DNA from: Luteibacter anthropi
Lineage (GTDB): Bacteria; Pseudomonadota; Gammaproteobacteria; Xanthomonadales; Rhodanobacteraceae
Assembly: GCF_011759365.1 (NCBI RefSeq)
Contig: NZ_JAARLZ010000001.1
Location: forward strand, 558,001-622,000
Length of the DNA: 64,000 nucleotides
Direction of reading: 5' to 3'
Part shown: one piece after another, positions 10,123-19,477 of the stretch
How the letters are laid out: each line of letters begins with the position of its first letter
How positions within the stretch are numbered: the stretch's first letter is position 1
Program-made: the position numbers and the translations under genes
Notes under the pieces: generated by a model
Database searches by the model: none
What the model saw: the letters and a program-made list of their open reading frames with translations, nothing else
Told to the model about the DNA's origin: nothing

Positions 10123-11051
10123 GCCGATGTGGCGTGGTCGTGTTTGCTGGTAAACCGGGGCGCTGGGTTCCAGCGTTCGCTGGAACGACGGGTTACCAGA
10201 CTGAGAATCCCCGCCCATCCCTCACGTCGTTCCTGCGAAAGCAGGAACCCAGCGCGGTGCGCTGGGTTTTTGCACGAGGGTGACCTACGCACGAGCTGAT
10301 GTGGCGTGGTCGTGTTTGCTGGTAAACCGGGGCGCTGGGTTCCAGCGTTCGCTGGAACGACGGGTTGCCAGACTGAGATTCCCCGCCTATCCCTCACGTC
10401 GTTCCTGCGAAAGCAGGAACCCAGTGCGGTGCGCTGGGTTTTTGCACGGGGGTGACCTGCACACGAGCCGATGTGGCGTGGTCGTGTTTGCTGGTAAACC
10501 GGGGCGCTGGGTTCCAGCGTTCGCTGGAACGACGGGTTACCAGACTGAGGTTCCCCGCCTATCCCTCACGTCGTTCCTGCGAAAGCAGGAACCCAGCGCG
10601 GTGCGCTGGGTTTTTGCACGAGGGTGACCTGCACATGAGCCGATGTGGCGTGGTCGTGTTTGCTGGTAAACCGGGGCGCTGGGTTCCAGCGTTCGCTGGA
10701 ACGACGGGTTACCAGGCTGAGATTCCCCGCCTATCCCTCACGTCGTTCCTGCGAAAGCAGGAACCCAGTGCGGTGCGCTGGGTTTTTGCACGAGGGTGAC
10801 CTGCACACGAGCCGATGTGGCGTCGTCGTGTTTGCTGGTAAACCGGGGCGCTGGGTTCCAGCGTTCGCTGGAACGACGGGTTACCAGCCTGAGATTCCCC
10901 GCCTATCCCTCACGTCGTTCCTGCGAAAGCAGGAACCCAGCGCGGTGCGCTGGGTTTTTGCACGAGGGTGACCTACACACGAGCCGATGCAGCGTGGTCG
11001 TGTTTGCTGGTAAACCGGGGCGCTGGGTTCCAGCGTTCGCTGGAACGACGG
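10123..11051. repeat. Tandem array of a 172-bp REP-doublet unit (5 full copies plus a partial sixth)
   Basis: Units start at 10123, 10295, 10467, 10639, 10811 and 10983, each 172 bp apart, differing by only a few bases; the sixth stops after ~69 bp. Each unit holds two inverted copies of one 31-bp palindromic element. In unit 1 these are 10160-10190 (inner stem TTCCAGCG/CGCTGGAA) and, reversed, 10225-10255 (stem GTTCCTGC-GAAA-GCAGGAAC). The two copies differ by paired changes that keep the stem. The second copy runs into CCCAGCGC-GGT-GCGCTGGG-TTTTT (10248-10271), a terminator-like hairpin. A CTGGTAA/TTACCAG outer stem encloses the first element. This is the layout of a BIME-type array of REP elements. 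Frames inside it are open in every copy but have no coding character. Confidence 0.9.
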
Positions 11052-11768
11052 TCAAGCGAGGCTCCAGTTGTCGTAGGCGGTTTGCCAGTTGAAGTGTTCG
11101 AGCAGGCGGAGCCACGTCGCATCCAAGCCTGCGTCGATACTCATGGGGCGGCCATCGCGGGGGTGAGTGAACTCCAGCCTCGCGGCATGCAGCAGCAGGC
11201 GATGCGATGCGAAATGCTGCTTGTACAGCCGGTTGTGATCGCCGCGTCCGTGCTGGCTGTCACCCACGATGGGGTGGTGGATATGCGCGAAATGCTTGCG
11301 TATCTGGCGGAAGCGCCCGGTGCGTGGCTCGGCGGCGACCAATGCGTAACGCTGCTTTTCGTAGCGACCCAGCGGAATATCCACCTCGATGATGCCCAGC
11401 CGCCGGTAATCGGTCTGAGCCTCCCGCCGCGGACCGGTCTCGCGCGAGCCGGGCAGCGGGTAGTCGATGCAGCCGTCTTCCGGATCGGGCCATCCACGCA
11501 CGATGGCGGCATAGCGCTTGCGTACCGTGCGCCCCATGAACTGCTCGCCGAGCTGCGCGGCGACTTCGGATGAGCGCGCCACCAGCAGCACGCCGGAAGT
11601 AGCGCGATCAAGGCGGTGCGCAAGATGCAGTTTTCCCTCGACCTGCTCGCGCAGCATGTCGATAAGAAAGGCGTCGTCCGGGCCGACGAAGGCCGAGCGA
11701 TGCACGGCGAGGTTCGCAGGCTTGTTGACGGCGACGAGGTCGTCGTCCTGGTACAGGATCTCGAGCAT
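11052..11768 (-). CDS. truC: tRNA pseudouridine(65) synthase TruC
   Basis: The 238-residue product opens MLEILYQDDDLVAVNKPANL and has the RluA-family catalytic motif HRLDRATSG near residue 50, with the catalytic aspartate in RLD. TGRFRQIRKHFAHIHHPIVG and HRLLLHAARLEF follow, as in TruC, which modifies U65 of some tRNAs. The start at 11768 aligns with E. coli TruC and lies 5 bp after ubiB. An in-frame ATG at 11795 would add nine residues and overlap ubiB. It is the last gene of a ubiJ-ubiB-truC run, and the repeat array begins right at its 3' end. Confidence 0.9.
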   Translation of the reverse strand: MLEILYQDDDLVAVNKPANLAVHRSAFVGPDDAFLIDMLREQVEGKLHLAHRLDRATSGVLLVARSSEVAAQLGEQFMGRTVRKRYAAIVRGWPDPEDGCIDYPLPGSRETGPRREAQTDYRRLGIIEVDIPLGRYEKQRYALVAAEPRTGRFRQIRKHFAHIHHPIVGDSQHGRGDHNRLYKQHFASHRLLLHAARLEFTHPRDGRPMSIDAGLDATWLRLLEHFNWQTAYDNWSLA

Positions 11769-11773
11769 GTCGG

Positions 11774-13426
11774 TCAGCGACTGCGACGCGGCCATGCGGC
11801 CACGAAGGCTGCAACACCCACGATGCCGAGCACCAGCGCCACGGGCCACGCCGCATGCGGCGATAGCGCGTACAGCAACGACGCACCAATGAACAGCGAG
11901 CCACCGAGCAGGCCACAGGCGATGGAGCGGTGCAATCGGCGCGCATCTTCGCGCGCGAGTGCCAGCGCCAGCGGATCGGCCACGTGGCGGCGTTCGCCAC
12001 TGGCGACCTGACGCAACGCATCGCGCACCAGCTCCGGCATGCGAGGTGCGTTGTGCAACCACTCCGGCACGCGACGACGTACGTCGCGCAGCGTGGAGCG
12101 AAGGCTGTAGCGCTCGCGAAGGATGCGCTTGAGCACCGGATGCGCCACGGCCCAGATGTCGATCTCCGGATCGAGCATGCGGCCCACGCCTTCGATGTTC
12201 AGCAGTGTCTTCTGCAGCAGGATGAGCTGCGGTTGCAGCGTCAGCTCGAAACGACGCGCCGTCTGGAACAGCTTCACCACCAGCTCGGCGATGGAGATCT
12301 GCGATAGCGGGCGCGTGAAATACGGCTCGCACACGGTGCGCACGGCGGCTTCGAGCTCGTCGAGGCGGATGTTCGACGGCATCCAGCCCGCGGCGACATG
12401 CAACTGCGCAATACGCGCATAGTCACGCTCGAACAAGGCGATGAAGTTCTCAGCCAGCCAGTACTGATCGGCCTCGGGCAGCGAGCCCATGATGCCGAAA
12501 TCCAGTGCGATGAAGCGCGGTTCGTCGATACGCGCGGTGTCTACCCAGATGTTCCCCGGATGCGCATCGGCGTGAAAGAAGTTGTCGCGGAAGACCTGCT
12601 CGTAGAACAGGCGCACGCCCTTCTCGGCAAGGCGCTTGCGATCCAGGCCTGCGGCCTCGATGGCCGCGATGTCGTCGGCGCTGACGCCACGAACGCGTTC
12701 GAGGGTGAGCACGCGCTCGGTGCTGTAGTCCCAGTGGACTTCGGGCACGTAGAGATCGACACCGCTGGCGAAGTTGCGCCGGAGCAGGCTGGCGCTGGCG
12801 CCTTCGCGCTGGAGATCGAGCTCGTTGGCGAGCATCTTCTCGACTTCGGCCACCACGTCCAGCGGGCGGATCTTGTCGGCATTGGGATGCCAGCGCTGGG
12901 CCAGTTCACCCAGCGCCTGGAGCAGGTCGATGTCGCGTGCGATGCGCTTGTCGATGCCGGGGCGCAGCACCTTCACCACTACCTCGCGGCCATCGTGCAG
13001 CGTGGCCGCGTGCACCTGGGCGATGGAGGCGGAAGCCAGCGCGTTCTCGTCGAAGCGGGCGTAGACCGTGGTGACCGGTGCCTTCAGCTCGCGCTCGACG
13101 ATGGCGCGGGCTTCGGCGCCGGGAAACGGCTGCACCTGGTCCTGCAACAGCGCCAGTTCGTCGGCCACGTCGCCGGGCACCAGGTCGCGGCGTGTGGACA
13201 GCACCTGGCCTGCCTTGACGAAGATCGGGCCGAGTTCCGTCAGCGCGAGGCGCAGGCGCGCCCCTCGCGACATGCCACGCACATCGGCAGCCGGACGCGG
13301 GAAAAGCGGCCGCACGAGCTTCAGGGGCCGGAACAGGTGGGCGCCATCGACCAGCTCATCGAGCTGGTATTTGAGCAGGACGGCGGCGACGCGCAGCAGG
13401 CGCGGAACGAGGCGCAGCGACGTCAT
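11774..13426 (-). CDS. ubiB: UbiB, atypical kinase/ATPase of ubiquinone biosynthesis
   Basis: A membrane-associated ABC1/ADCK/COQ8-family ATPase needed for ubiquinone synthesis. The 550-residue product has the family's KxGQ signature ([16 protein letters not shown], near residue 70), an alanine-rich loop ([13 protein letters not shown]), the lysine in VVVKVLRPG, the catalytic loop [11 protein letters not shown] and the metal-binding LDFGIMGSL. Two hydrophobic helices close the C-terminus ([35 protein letters not shown]). The gene overlaps ubiJ by 4 bp (ATGA) upstream and is followed 5 bp later by truC. In this genome ubiE is not adjacent; it lies 30 kb away. Confidence 0.96.
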   Translation of the reverse strand: MTSLRLVPRLLRVAAVLLKYQLDELVDGAHLFRPLKLVRPLFPRPAADVRGMSRGARLRLALTELGPIFVKAGQVLSTRRDLVPGDVADELALLQDQVQPFPGAEARAIVERELKAPVTTVYARFDENALASASIAQVHAATLHDGREVVVKVLRPGIDKRIARDIDLLQALGELAQRWHPNADKIRPLDVVAEVEKMLANELDLQREGASASLLRRNFASGVDLYVPEVHWDYSTERVLTLERVRGVSADDIAAIEAAGLDRKRLAEKGVRLFYEQVFRDNFFHADAHPGNIWVDTARIDEPRFIALDFGIMGSLPEADQYWLAENFIALFERDYARIAQLHVAAGWMPSNIRLDELEAAVRTVCEPYFTRPLSQISIAELVVKLFQTARRFELTLQPQLILLQKTLLNIEGVGRMLDPEIDIWAVAHPVLKRILRERYSLRSTLRDVRRRVPEWLHNAPRMPELVRDALRQVASGERRHVADPLALALAREDARRLHRSIACGLLGGSLFIGASLLYALSPHAAWPVALVLGIVGVAAFVAAWPRRSR

Positions 13427-14091
13427 GCGTTGTTGCCTTTAAGCGAGCGCTCCAGACGCGCAAGGCGCGCCTCGGCACGTTCGGTGCGCTCGCGCAGCGC
13501 GTCCACACCGTCAAGGAAGACATCCACTTCGCCGGGCGCCACGACGACACGGCCTTCGTCACGCAACCAGTCCGCGCCATCCTCGGTGAGATGGCCGGCG
13601 GTCTGCTTCGCATGCACGAAGGCCTTGTGCAGGGCCTGCGCCAGCGGTACGCCGATCGCATCGCCGAAACGCTGGGCGAAGGCTTCCTCGATATCCGGTG
13701 CGTACTGGCGGGCAAGGCGTTCGAGCCGGCGGGCCAGTTCGGCGTCACCGGCGATATCGACCTTGCCCGGGGATACGCCGTCATCGTCGCGGCGCAGGGC
13801 CATGGCGAGCAGGCTGCCTGGCGAGGCGGTGACGCGCAGGCTGCTGTCGTCTTCGCCGGGGCCGACACGCAGGCGGCCTTTCTCCACCGAGATGCGCAAG
13901 GTCAGATCGGGGCCACTCAGGTGGACCTGCACGCTGCGGCCATCGAGGGCATCGAGGCGCTGGCGGGTATCCGGGTCGAGATCCACGGCACGGTTGAGCA
14001 CGGACTCCATCGCGCGGCCGGCGAGGACACGCAACGGACGGGGAAGGAAACGGGTCGGGCCGGCGTCGGCCGAGGGACGATCGGAGGTCAT
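13423..14091 (-). CDS. ubiJ: UbiJ, SCP2-domain ubiquinone biosynthesis accessory protein
   Basis: Lipid-binding accessory factor of the cytosolic ubiquinone-synthesis complex. The 222-residue product has an SCP2-like sterol-carrier domain in its first half ([52 protein letters not shown]). A C-terminal helical, likely coiled-coil segment follows ([24 protein letters not shown]), the arrangement known for UbiJ. ATG 14091 gives the expected length. It overlaps ubiB by 4 bp, so the two are translationally coupled. The name rests on domain order plus the neighbouring ubiB. Confidence 0.9.
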   Translation of the reverse strand: MTSDRPSADAGPTRFLPRPLRVLAGRAMESVLNRAVDLDPDTRQRLDALDGRSVQVHLSGPDLTLRISVEKGRLRVGPGEDDSSLRVTASPGSLLAMALRRDDDGVSPGKVDIAGDAELARRLERLARQYAPDIEEAFAQRFGDAIGVPLAQALHKAFVHAKQTAGHLTEDGADWLRDEGRVVVAPGEVDVFLDGVDALRERTERAEARLARLERSLKGNNA

Positions 14092-14143
14092 GGCCGGATT
14101 GTAGCCTGCCACCCCCGGAAGGGACGTATCCGCAGTGTCGCGG

Positions 14144-14608
14144 TCAGCCCGCGCCGTCGAAACCGGTCTGCCGCCAGGTCTCGAAGACCGCCACGGCCAC
14201 GGCGTTGGACAGGTTGAGGCTGCGGTTGCCCGGCCGCATGGGCAGGCGCACGCGCTGGTCTTCCGGGATGGCGTCGAGTACGTCCTCGGGCAGGCCGGCG
14301 GTTTCACAGCCGAACAGCAGGGCGTCGTCGCTGGCGTAGGTCACGTCGGTATGCAGGCGATGGCCACGGGTGGAAAACGCGAATACCCGGGTGGGACCGA
14401 TCGCCTTCAGGCAGGTGTCCAGGTCGTCATGGACGGCGACACGGGCAAACTCGTGGTAGTCGAGGCCGGCGCGGCGCAGGCGCGTGTCGTCCAGTTCGAA
14501 GCCCAGCGGGCGGATCAGGTGCAGGTCTGCACCGGTATTGGCGCAGAGGCGGATCACATTGCCCGTGTTGGGCGGAATCTCAGGACGGAACAGGATGACA
14601 TGAGGCAT
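14144..14608 (-). CDS. trmL: tRNA (cytidine/uridine-34 2'-O)-methyltransferase TrmL
   Basis: A SPOUT-fold methyltransferase that modifies the wobble base of tRNA-Leu isoacceptors. The 154-residue product is the normal size and carries the knot motifs in order: IPPNTGNVIRLCANTG near the N-terminus, LLFGCETAGLP in the middle, and NRSLNLSNAVAVAVFE at the C-terminus. ATG 14608 (MPHVILFRPE) matches the family start; an upstream extension is not conserved. It lies 52 bp before ubiJ on the same strand, so co-transcription is possible. Confidence 0.95.
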   Translation of the reverse strand: MPHVILFRPEIPPNTGNVIRLCANTGADLHLIRPLGFELDDTRLRRAGLDYHEFARVAVHDDLDTCLKAIGPTRVFAFSTRGHRLHTDVTYASDDALLFGCETAGLPEDVLDAIPEDQRVRLPMRPGNRSLNLSNAVAVAVFETWRQTGFDGAG

Positions 14609-14615
14609 GCGCCCA

Positions 14616-14804
14616 TTATGAGGCAGAGGGCACGCACATGACGCCATCGTGTGGCAGGGCGCAGCCGGTCGCGGTAGCGGTGGCGCCCTTGGCGGCGAGC
14701 TGGATGGGGTCGCCGGAGTAACCCAGCATGTTCCCGAGGATGAGGCCGCAGACGATCATCGAGGCGACCAGCAGGCTACGGAGCAGGAGCAGTTCGTGTT
14801 TCAT
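14616..14804 (-). CDS. 62-residue membrane microprotein, related to the next one
   Basis: The product begins MKHELLLLRSLLVASMIVCG, with one hydrophobic helix (about residues 5-30), then a short alanine/threonine stretch and a cysteine pair (GCALPHDGVMC). An AAGGAC ribosome site lies 8 bases before the ATG. I do not recognise a family. The next upstream frame (14834-14917) encodes a similar start, sharing M-K-[HY]-E-L...L..LLV.SM..CG..LG.M, so the two look like a duplicated pair. It has few database-style features, but the shared pattern and good ribosome sites argue for real translation. Location in the inner membrane is inferred. Confidence 0.55.
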   Translation of the reverse strand: MKHELLLLRSLLVASMIVCGLILGNMLGYSGDPIQLAAKGATATATGCALPHDGVMCVPSAS

Positions 14805-14833
14805 GGCAGTGTCCTTTGGGTGGTGTGGGATGG

Positions 14834-14917
14834 TCAGACCATCAGGCCCAGGGTGAAGCCGCACAGCAGCATGGAAGTGACCAGCAGGGCGGCGAGCATC
14901 GGCAGTTCGTACTTCAT
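14834..14917 (-). CDS. 27-residue membrane microprotein, first of the pair
   Basis: Encodes MKYELPMLAALLVTSMLLCG followed by FTLGLMV and a stop; nearly the whole product is a single hydrophobic helix. GAAGGA lies 9 bases before the ATG. It resembles the first 30 residues of the microprotein 29 bp downstream. It is too short for routine gene calling. The function is unknown; single-helix proteins of this size often modulate membrane enzymes or transporters. Confidence 0.45.
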   Translation of the reverse strand: MKYELPMLAALLVTSMLLCGFTLGLMV

Positions 14918-15056
14918 GGCGTGATTCCTTCAGTGGGTGGTGGGTCGGGCCGTCTGGTCCCGGCATGGGTATTAAGGCAAACGCCGTGCCAGCGGGTCAG
15001 AGGCTGCAATCAGCTGATTCGTATGAGGTTTGTCAGGTGTCGTTGTCGGTACTGTC

Positions 15057-15108
15057 TGTCCGCGGACAGGCGCACCCGCAAAGCGGACAGCCAGAGGGCC
15101 AGCGGACA
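15057..15108. promoter_or_regulatory. Direct repeats of GCGGACA with a TGTCCGCGGACA palindrome
   Basis: A perfect 12-bp palindrome TGTCCGCGGACA (15057-15068) is followed by two further GCGGACA copies at 15083 and 15102. The copies are 19-21 bp apart, about two helical turns. The cluster lies between the divergent microprotein pair and the M16 peptidase gene and could be an operator for either side. No binding protein can be named. Confidence 0.3.
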
Positions 15109-15204
15109 CGCCTACAAGGGGCATGACCGATGCCGATTGCGCCCGGTGAACCACGCGGGCTAGCCTCGGTCGATAACGTGGCCATTTGGCTTCCAGGAGC
15201 TCGC

Positions 15205-18054
15205 ATGAAGAAACGCCTGACCCTGCTCGCGGCAGGGCTGATTTCCCTGGCCGGCGGCGCATCCGCCGCCGACGGCGCGTCCGCCACCCTTCCCGAGATC
15301 CCCTTCACCCGGTTCCAGCTGCCCAACGGCCTGACCGTGGTGGTCCACGAAGATCACAAGGCTCCCGTGGTGGCCGTCAGCGTGTGGTACCACGTGGGCT
15401 CGGCCGACGAGCCGGCGCGCAAGACGGGCTTCGCACACCTCTTCGAGCACCTGATGTTCTCCGGCTCGGAGAACCACAAGGGCACCTACTTCCAGCCATT
15501 CGAACTGGCTGGCGCCACCGACATGAACGGCACCACCTGGTTCGATCGCACCAACTACTTCGAGACGGTGCCGACCACTGCCCTCGACATGGCGCTGTGG
15601 ATGGAATCCGACCGCATGGGCCATCTGCTGGGCGCCATCGGCCAGAAGGAACTCGACACCCAGCGCGGCGTGGTGCAGAACGAAAAGCGCCAGGGCGAGA
15701 ACCAGCCCTATGGCCGCGTCGATGAAAACGTGCTCGTCAACACGTATCCGGCAAACCACCCCTATCACCATGACACCATCGGCTCCATGGCCGACCTGGA
15801 TGCGGCGTCCCTCGCCGACGTGAAGCAGTGGTTCCACGATTACTACGGCGCCGCCAACACCACGCTGGTGCTGGCCGGCGACATCACGGTGGAGCAGGCC
15901 CGCGCGAAGGCGCAGAAGTACTTCGGCGACATCCCCGCCGGCCCGCCGGTGCCGCGCCAGCAGCCGTGGGTGACACCGCTGGCCACCTCCACTCGTGGCG
16001 TGCAGCACGACCAGGTGGCTCAGCCGCGCATCGTGCGCACGTGGATCGCCCCGCAGCTGGGCACCGACGATGCCGTGCAGCTCGACCTGGCCACCACCGC
16101 CCTCGGTGGTGGCAAGTCCTCGCGCCTGTATCAGCGCCTGGTCTACCAGGACAAACTGGTAGACGACGTCAGCATTTCCATCGGTCCGTTCGCCCTGGCC
16201 AGCCAGGTGCAGCTCACCATGGACGTGAAGGAAGGTGTCGATCCGGCCAAGGCCGAAGCCGTGGCCAATGATGTGCTGGCCGAGTTCCTCGCCAAGGGCC
16301 CGACGGACGACGAACTGGAGCGCGCCAAGGTGAGCAACCTGGCCGGCTTCGTGCGCGTGCTGGAAAAGGTGGGCGGTTCGGGCAAGGCCACGATCCTCGC
16401 CGAGGGCCAGGTCTACCGTAACGATCCCGCGGCCTACCGCAAGGATCTCGAACGCTCACAGCAGGCCACCACGGCCACCGTGCTCGCCGCCTCGAAGCAT
16501 TGGCTCGGCAAGGGCAGCTATACGCTCACCGTGCTGCCGGCGCCGGCAGGCTTCGATCCGGAAGCCGAAGACAAGGCAGTGAAGGGGCTGGGCGATGCCG
16601 CCGGGCGTCCGAAGGCGGTGCTGCCTGCGGCCAAGAGCTACACCGCGGGCAAGTCCGAGGTCGATCGCGCGTCGGGCGTGCCGGCCGTCACCAGCTTCCC
16701 GGACCTCAAGTTCCCGGCCCTGCAGCGCGGCAAGCTGAAGAACGGCATCGAGGTAGTGCTGGCCGAACGCCACACGGTACCGGTCACGCAGATCCAGCTG
16801 CTGTTCGATGCGGGCTATGCAGCCGACCAGGGCCGCAAGCTCGGCACGGCCAGCTTTACCTCGGCGCTGCTCAACGAGAGCACCACCGACCTGGATTCGG
16901 TGGAAGTGTCCAAGCGCAAGGAGCGCCTGGGCGCCATCATCGGTTCCAGCTGCTCGCTCGATACGTGCGCGGTGGCCCTCAATGCCCTGAACAGCGAGCT
17001 TCAGCCGTCGCTGGAGCTGTTTGCCGATGTCGTTCGCCACCCGGCCTTCAAGCCCGAGGACATCGAACGCGTGCGTGGCCAGTGGATCTCCGGCATCGCC
17101 CAGGAGAAGACCGAACCCACCAGTCTTGCGCTGCGCACGCTGCCGCCGCTGCTCTACGGCAAGCAGCATGCCTATGGCATCCCGTTCACCGGCAGCGGCA
17201 ACGAGAAGGCCATCGCGTCGCTCACCGCCGCCGACCTCACGGCCTTCCAGCATGACTACCTGCGTCCGGATAACCTGCGCATTCTTGTCGCGGGCGACAC
17301 CACGCTCGATGCCATCCTGCCGAAGCTCGATGCGGTGTTCGGCGACTGGAAGGCGCCGGCCAGTGCCATTCCGAAGAAGAACATCGGCGAAGTTGCCGCT
17401 CAGGCGAAGCCGCGTGTGTTCCTGATTCATCGCCCGGATTCGCCGCAGTCGCTGATCCTGGCCGGCTTGCTGGCGCCTTCGACCAAGGCGAAGGATGCGC
17501 TGGACCTGGGCATCGCCAACGGCGCCTTCGGCGGCACCTTCACCTCGCGTCTCAACATGAACCTTCGAGAGGAGAAGCGCTGGGCCTACGGTGCGGGCAG
17601 CATGCTGTCCGATGCGAAGGGCCAGCGCCCGATGCTCATCTACGCACCGGTACAGACCGACAAGACGGCCGAGTCCGCTGCGGAGATCCTCAAGGAGGCC
17701 CAGGCCGTGATCGGGTCGAAGCCGTTGACTGACGATGAGATCGCCAAGATCCGCGCACAGCGCGTGCGCGCACTGCCGGGCAGCTTCGAAACGACGGGGT
17801 CGGTACTGAGTGCGTTGTCGAGCATCGTGATCTACGACCGCCCTGACGACTACGTGCAGACGCTCAAGTCGCGCATCGACGCGGTGGATCGTTCGGCAGC
17901 GGAACACGCGCTGTCCGAGGTGGTCCATCCGAACGCGCTCACCTGGGTGATCGTCGGCGACCTGCGCAAGATCGAAGCCCCTGTGCGTGCGTTGAACCTG
18001 GGCGAGATCCAGGTGATCGACGCCGACGGCAATCCGGTGAAGTCGCCCAGGTGA
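15205..18054 (+). CDS. M16-family zinc metallopeptidase, two-domain, exported
   Basis: The 949-residue product has a Sec signal peptide (MKKRLTLLAAGLISLAGGASA) and two M16 halves. The first half has the inverted zinc motif HxxEH at residues 78-82 (HLFEHLMF) and a downstream NEKR glutamate, so it is catalytically competent. The second half (from about residue 500) lacks HxxEH, as usual for the non-catalytic clamp, but keeps the GTFTSRLNMNLREEKRWAYG segment typical of the C-terminal M16 domain. The protein probably degrades peptides in the periplasm. ATG 15205 gives the signal peptide; it follows AGGAG closely. Confidence 0.92.
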   Translation: MKKRLTLLAAGLISLAGGASAADGASATLPEIPFTRFQLPNGLTVVVHEDHKAPVVAVSVWYHVGSADEPARKTGFAHLFEHLMFSGSENHKGTYFQPFELAGATDMNGTTWFDRTNYFETVPTTALDMALWMESDRMGHLLGAIGQKELDTQRGVVQNEKRQGENQPYGRVDENVLVNTYPANHPYHHDTIGSMADLDAASLADVKQWFHDYYGAANTTLVLAGDITVEQARAKAQKYFGDIPAGPPVPRQQPWVTPLATSTRGVQHDQVAQPRIVRTWIAPQLGTDDAVQLDLATTALGGGKSSRLYQRLVYQDKLVDDVSISIGPFALASQVQLTMDVKEGVDPAKAEAVANDVLAEFLAKGPTDDELERAKVSNLAGFVRVLEKVGGSGKATILAEGQVYRNDPAAYRKDLERSQQATTATVLAASKHWLGKGSYTLTVLPAPAGFDPEAEDKAVKGLGDAAGRPKAVLPAAKSYTAGKSEVDRASGVPAVTSFPDLKFPALQRGKLKNGIEVVLAERHTVPVTQIQLLFDAGYAADQGRKLGTASFTSALLNESTTDLDSVEVSKRKERLGAIIGSSCSLDTCAVALNALNSELQPSLELFADVVRHPAFKPEDIERVRGQWISGIAQEKTEPTSLALRTLPPLLYGKQHAYGIPFTGSGNEKAIASLTAADLTAFQHDYLRPDNLRILVAGDTTLDAILPKLDAVFGDWKAPASAIPKKNIGEVAAQAKPRVFLIHRPDSPQSLILAGLLAPSTKAKDALDLGIANGAFGGTFTSRLNMNLREEKRWAYGAGSMLSDAKGQRPMLIYAPVQTDKTAESAAEILKEAQAVIGSKPLTDDEIAKIRAQRVRALPGSFETTGSVLSALSSIVIYDRPDDYVQTLKSRIDAVDRSAAEHALSEVVHPNALTWVIVGDLRKIEAPVRALNLGEIQVIDADGNPVKSPR

Positions 18055-18142
18055 CCTCATCGGCCGTGCGCGCGATCAGGGTGATCGCGCGCACGGCGCC
18101 ATCCGGCTAGCATAGCCGCCGACCGTGATTCCGGAGTTACCC

Positions 18143-18550
18143 ATGCGCAAGGCCATCGTTCTCATCCTCCCTCTCGCCCTGTCGGCCTGCTCGTGGGGCA
18201 TCAAACTCGACGACAGCGCACGCAACGTACGTACCGCGTGGAACGGCGACGTCTCGGGATGCCGGGAGCAGGGCAAGCTGTCGGTGTCGGTGATGAACCG
18301 CGTCGGCCCGGTCGATCGCAGCGACCTCAAGGTACGCGACGAACTGGAAGTGCTGGCCCGTAACGAAGCTGCGAAGATGGGTGCCGACACCGTGAAGCCC
18401 GCCGGCGAGCCGAACGAAGGCGCGCAGGACTGGATCGCCTACACCTGTGGTGCCCGTGCACCTTCCGCCGCAGCTCGCAGTGCACCCGCTCCGGCGCCGC
18501 AGAGCCCGGCACCTCAGGGTGGCTTCGAAACCGTTCCGCTCAAGAATTGA
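18143..18550 (+). CDS. Small DUF4156-like lipoprotein
   Basis: The 135-residue product has a lipoprotein signal (MRKAIVLILPLALSACSWG, lipobox LSAC with Cys17). A compact domain follows with one internal cysteine near residue 42 (GDVSGCREQGKLSVSV) and another near residue 104 (YTCGARAP). The C-terminal tail is alanine/proline-rich. The pattern around SGCREQGKLSVS resembles DUF4156 (YjeI-like) proteins, whose function is unknown. It lies 88 bp after the M16 gene on the same strand; the next gene converges on it 9 bp away. Confidence 0.6.
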   Translation: MRKAIVLILPLALSACSWGIKLDDSARNVRTAWNGDVSGCREQGKLSVSVMNRVGPVDRSDLKVRDELEVLARNEAAKMGADTVKPAGEPNEGAQDWIAYTCGARAPSAAARSAPAPAPQSPAPQGGFETVPLKN

Positions 18551-18559
18551 CCGCGCTCG

Positions 18560-19477
18560 TCACGGCGGGCGGACACCCTGTTCCTCGCTCGTGTCGAATA
18601 CCGACACCAGCCAGTCGATGAAGACGCGCACGCGCGGCGACAGCTGGCGACTGTGCGGATAAAGCACCGACACCGGTGACGGTGTCGGTGGATAGTCAGG
18701 CAGCAGACGCATAAGGCGACCCTCTGCGAGATAACCCGCCACGTGGTACAGCGGCACCTGCACGATGCCCAGGCCCAGCAGCGCCAGGTCCGTGTTGGTC
18801 TCCGCGCCGGTCACCGTTACGGTGGACGGCAGCGTGACGTAGCGCACCTCGCCATCCACCATGAACTCCAGCGGGATCATCGCGCCCGTGGCCGATGACA
18901 GGAAGCCGATGGCCTGATGGCCCTGCAGGTCATCGGGCGATGACGGCTGGCCATGGCGTTCCACATAGGCCGGGCTGGCGCAGGTCACTTCCTCCAGCAT
19001 CGCGATGCGCCGGGCCACCATCGTGCTGTCGCCCAGCTCACCCACGCGCAATACGCAGTCCACCCCCTCCCGCACGAGGTCGACCCAGCGATCGCCTTCG
19101 CCGATGTGCATCCGCAGGCCGGGGTAGAGGGCGAGAAAATCCGGCAGCGCGGGCAGTACGAACGTGCGCGCCAGGATGCCGTGCATGTCTACGCGCAGGA
19201 GACCCGTGGGTCGCGCATCGACGAAGGCGGCTTCGGCGTCCTCCACGTCGGAGAGGATCGTCACGCAGCGGCGGTGATACGCCTCGCCATCCAGGGTGGG
19301 GCTGACCTGGCGCGTCGTCCGCTGCAACAGGCGCACACCCAGCCGGGTCTCCAGTCGCTTGATGGCCTGGGTAGCGGTGGAGCGCGGCAGGTTCAGGTCC
19401 GAAGCTGCCAGGGTGAAGCTGCGCCGTTCCACGATCCGGACGAACAGGCGCATGGTCTCGAAGCGATCCAGGCTCAT
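18560..19477 (-). CDS. LysR-family regulator divergent from two SDR genes
   Basis: The 305-residue product has the LysR helix-turn-helix (MSLDRFETMRLFVRIVERRSFTLAASDLNLPRSTATQAIK) and the effector domain of the subgroup that contains many regulators of adjacent oxidoreductases (GLLRVDMHGILARTFVLPALPDFLALYPGL, LGLGIVQVPLYHVA). It is divergent from the first SDR gene across a 109-bp gap, so control of that pair is likely. The effector is unknown. Confidence 0.88.
   Translation of the reverse strand: MSLDRFETMRLFVRIVERRSFTLAASDLNLPRSTATQAIKRLETRLGVRLLQRTTRQVSPTLDGEAYHRRCVTILSDVEDAEAAFVDARPTGLLRVDMHGILARTFVLPALPDFLALYPGLRMHIGEGDRWVDLVREGVDCVLRVGELGDSTMVARRIAMLEEVTCASPAYVERHGQPSSPDDLQGHQAIGFLSSATGAMIPLEFMVDGEVRYVTLPSTVTVTGAETNTDLALLGLGIVQVPLYHVAGYLAEGRLMRLLPDYPPTPSPVSVLYPHSRQLSPRVRVFIDWLVSVFDTSEEQGVRPP

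Noticed and set aside
10123-11051. Possible CRISPR array
   Set aside because: The whole 172-bp unit is repeated almost unchanged; there are no short repeats separated by unique spacers and no cas genes.
10080-11115. Repeated open frames of about 95-115 codons inside the 172-bp array, on both strands
   Set aside because: They recur with the same translated text in every unit (FLRKQEPSAVRWVFARG-like), are produced by the repeat itself, and have no ribosome sites or coding bias.
12398-14104. Long plus-strand open frame (over 560 codons) across ubiB and ubiJ
   Set aside because: It is antisense to two well-supported genes and exists because of high-GC codon bias. The same applies to long antisense frames over the M16 gene (16456-18060) and plsB (52968-55613).
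15057-15100. Sigma-54 promoter reading toward the microproteins
   Set aside because: The GG and GC elements are 11 bases apart on the minus strand instead of the required 10.
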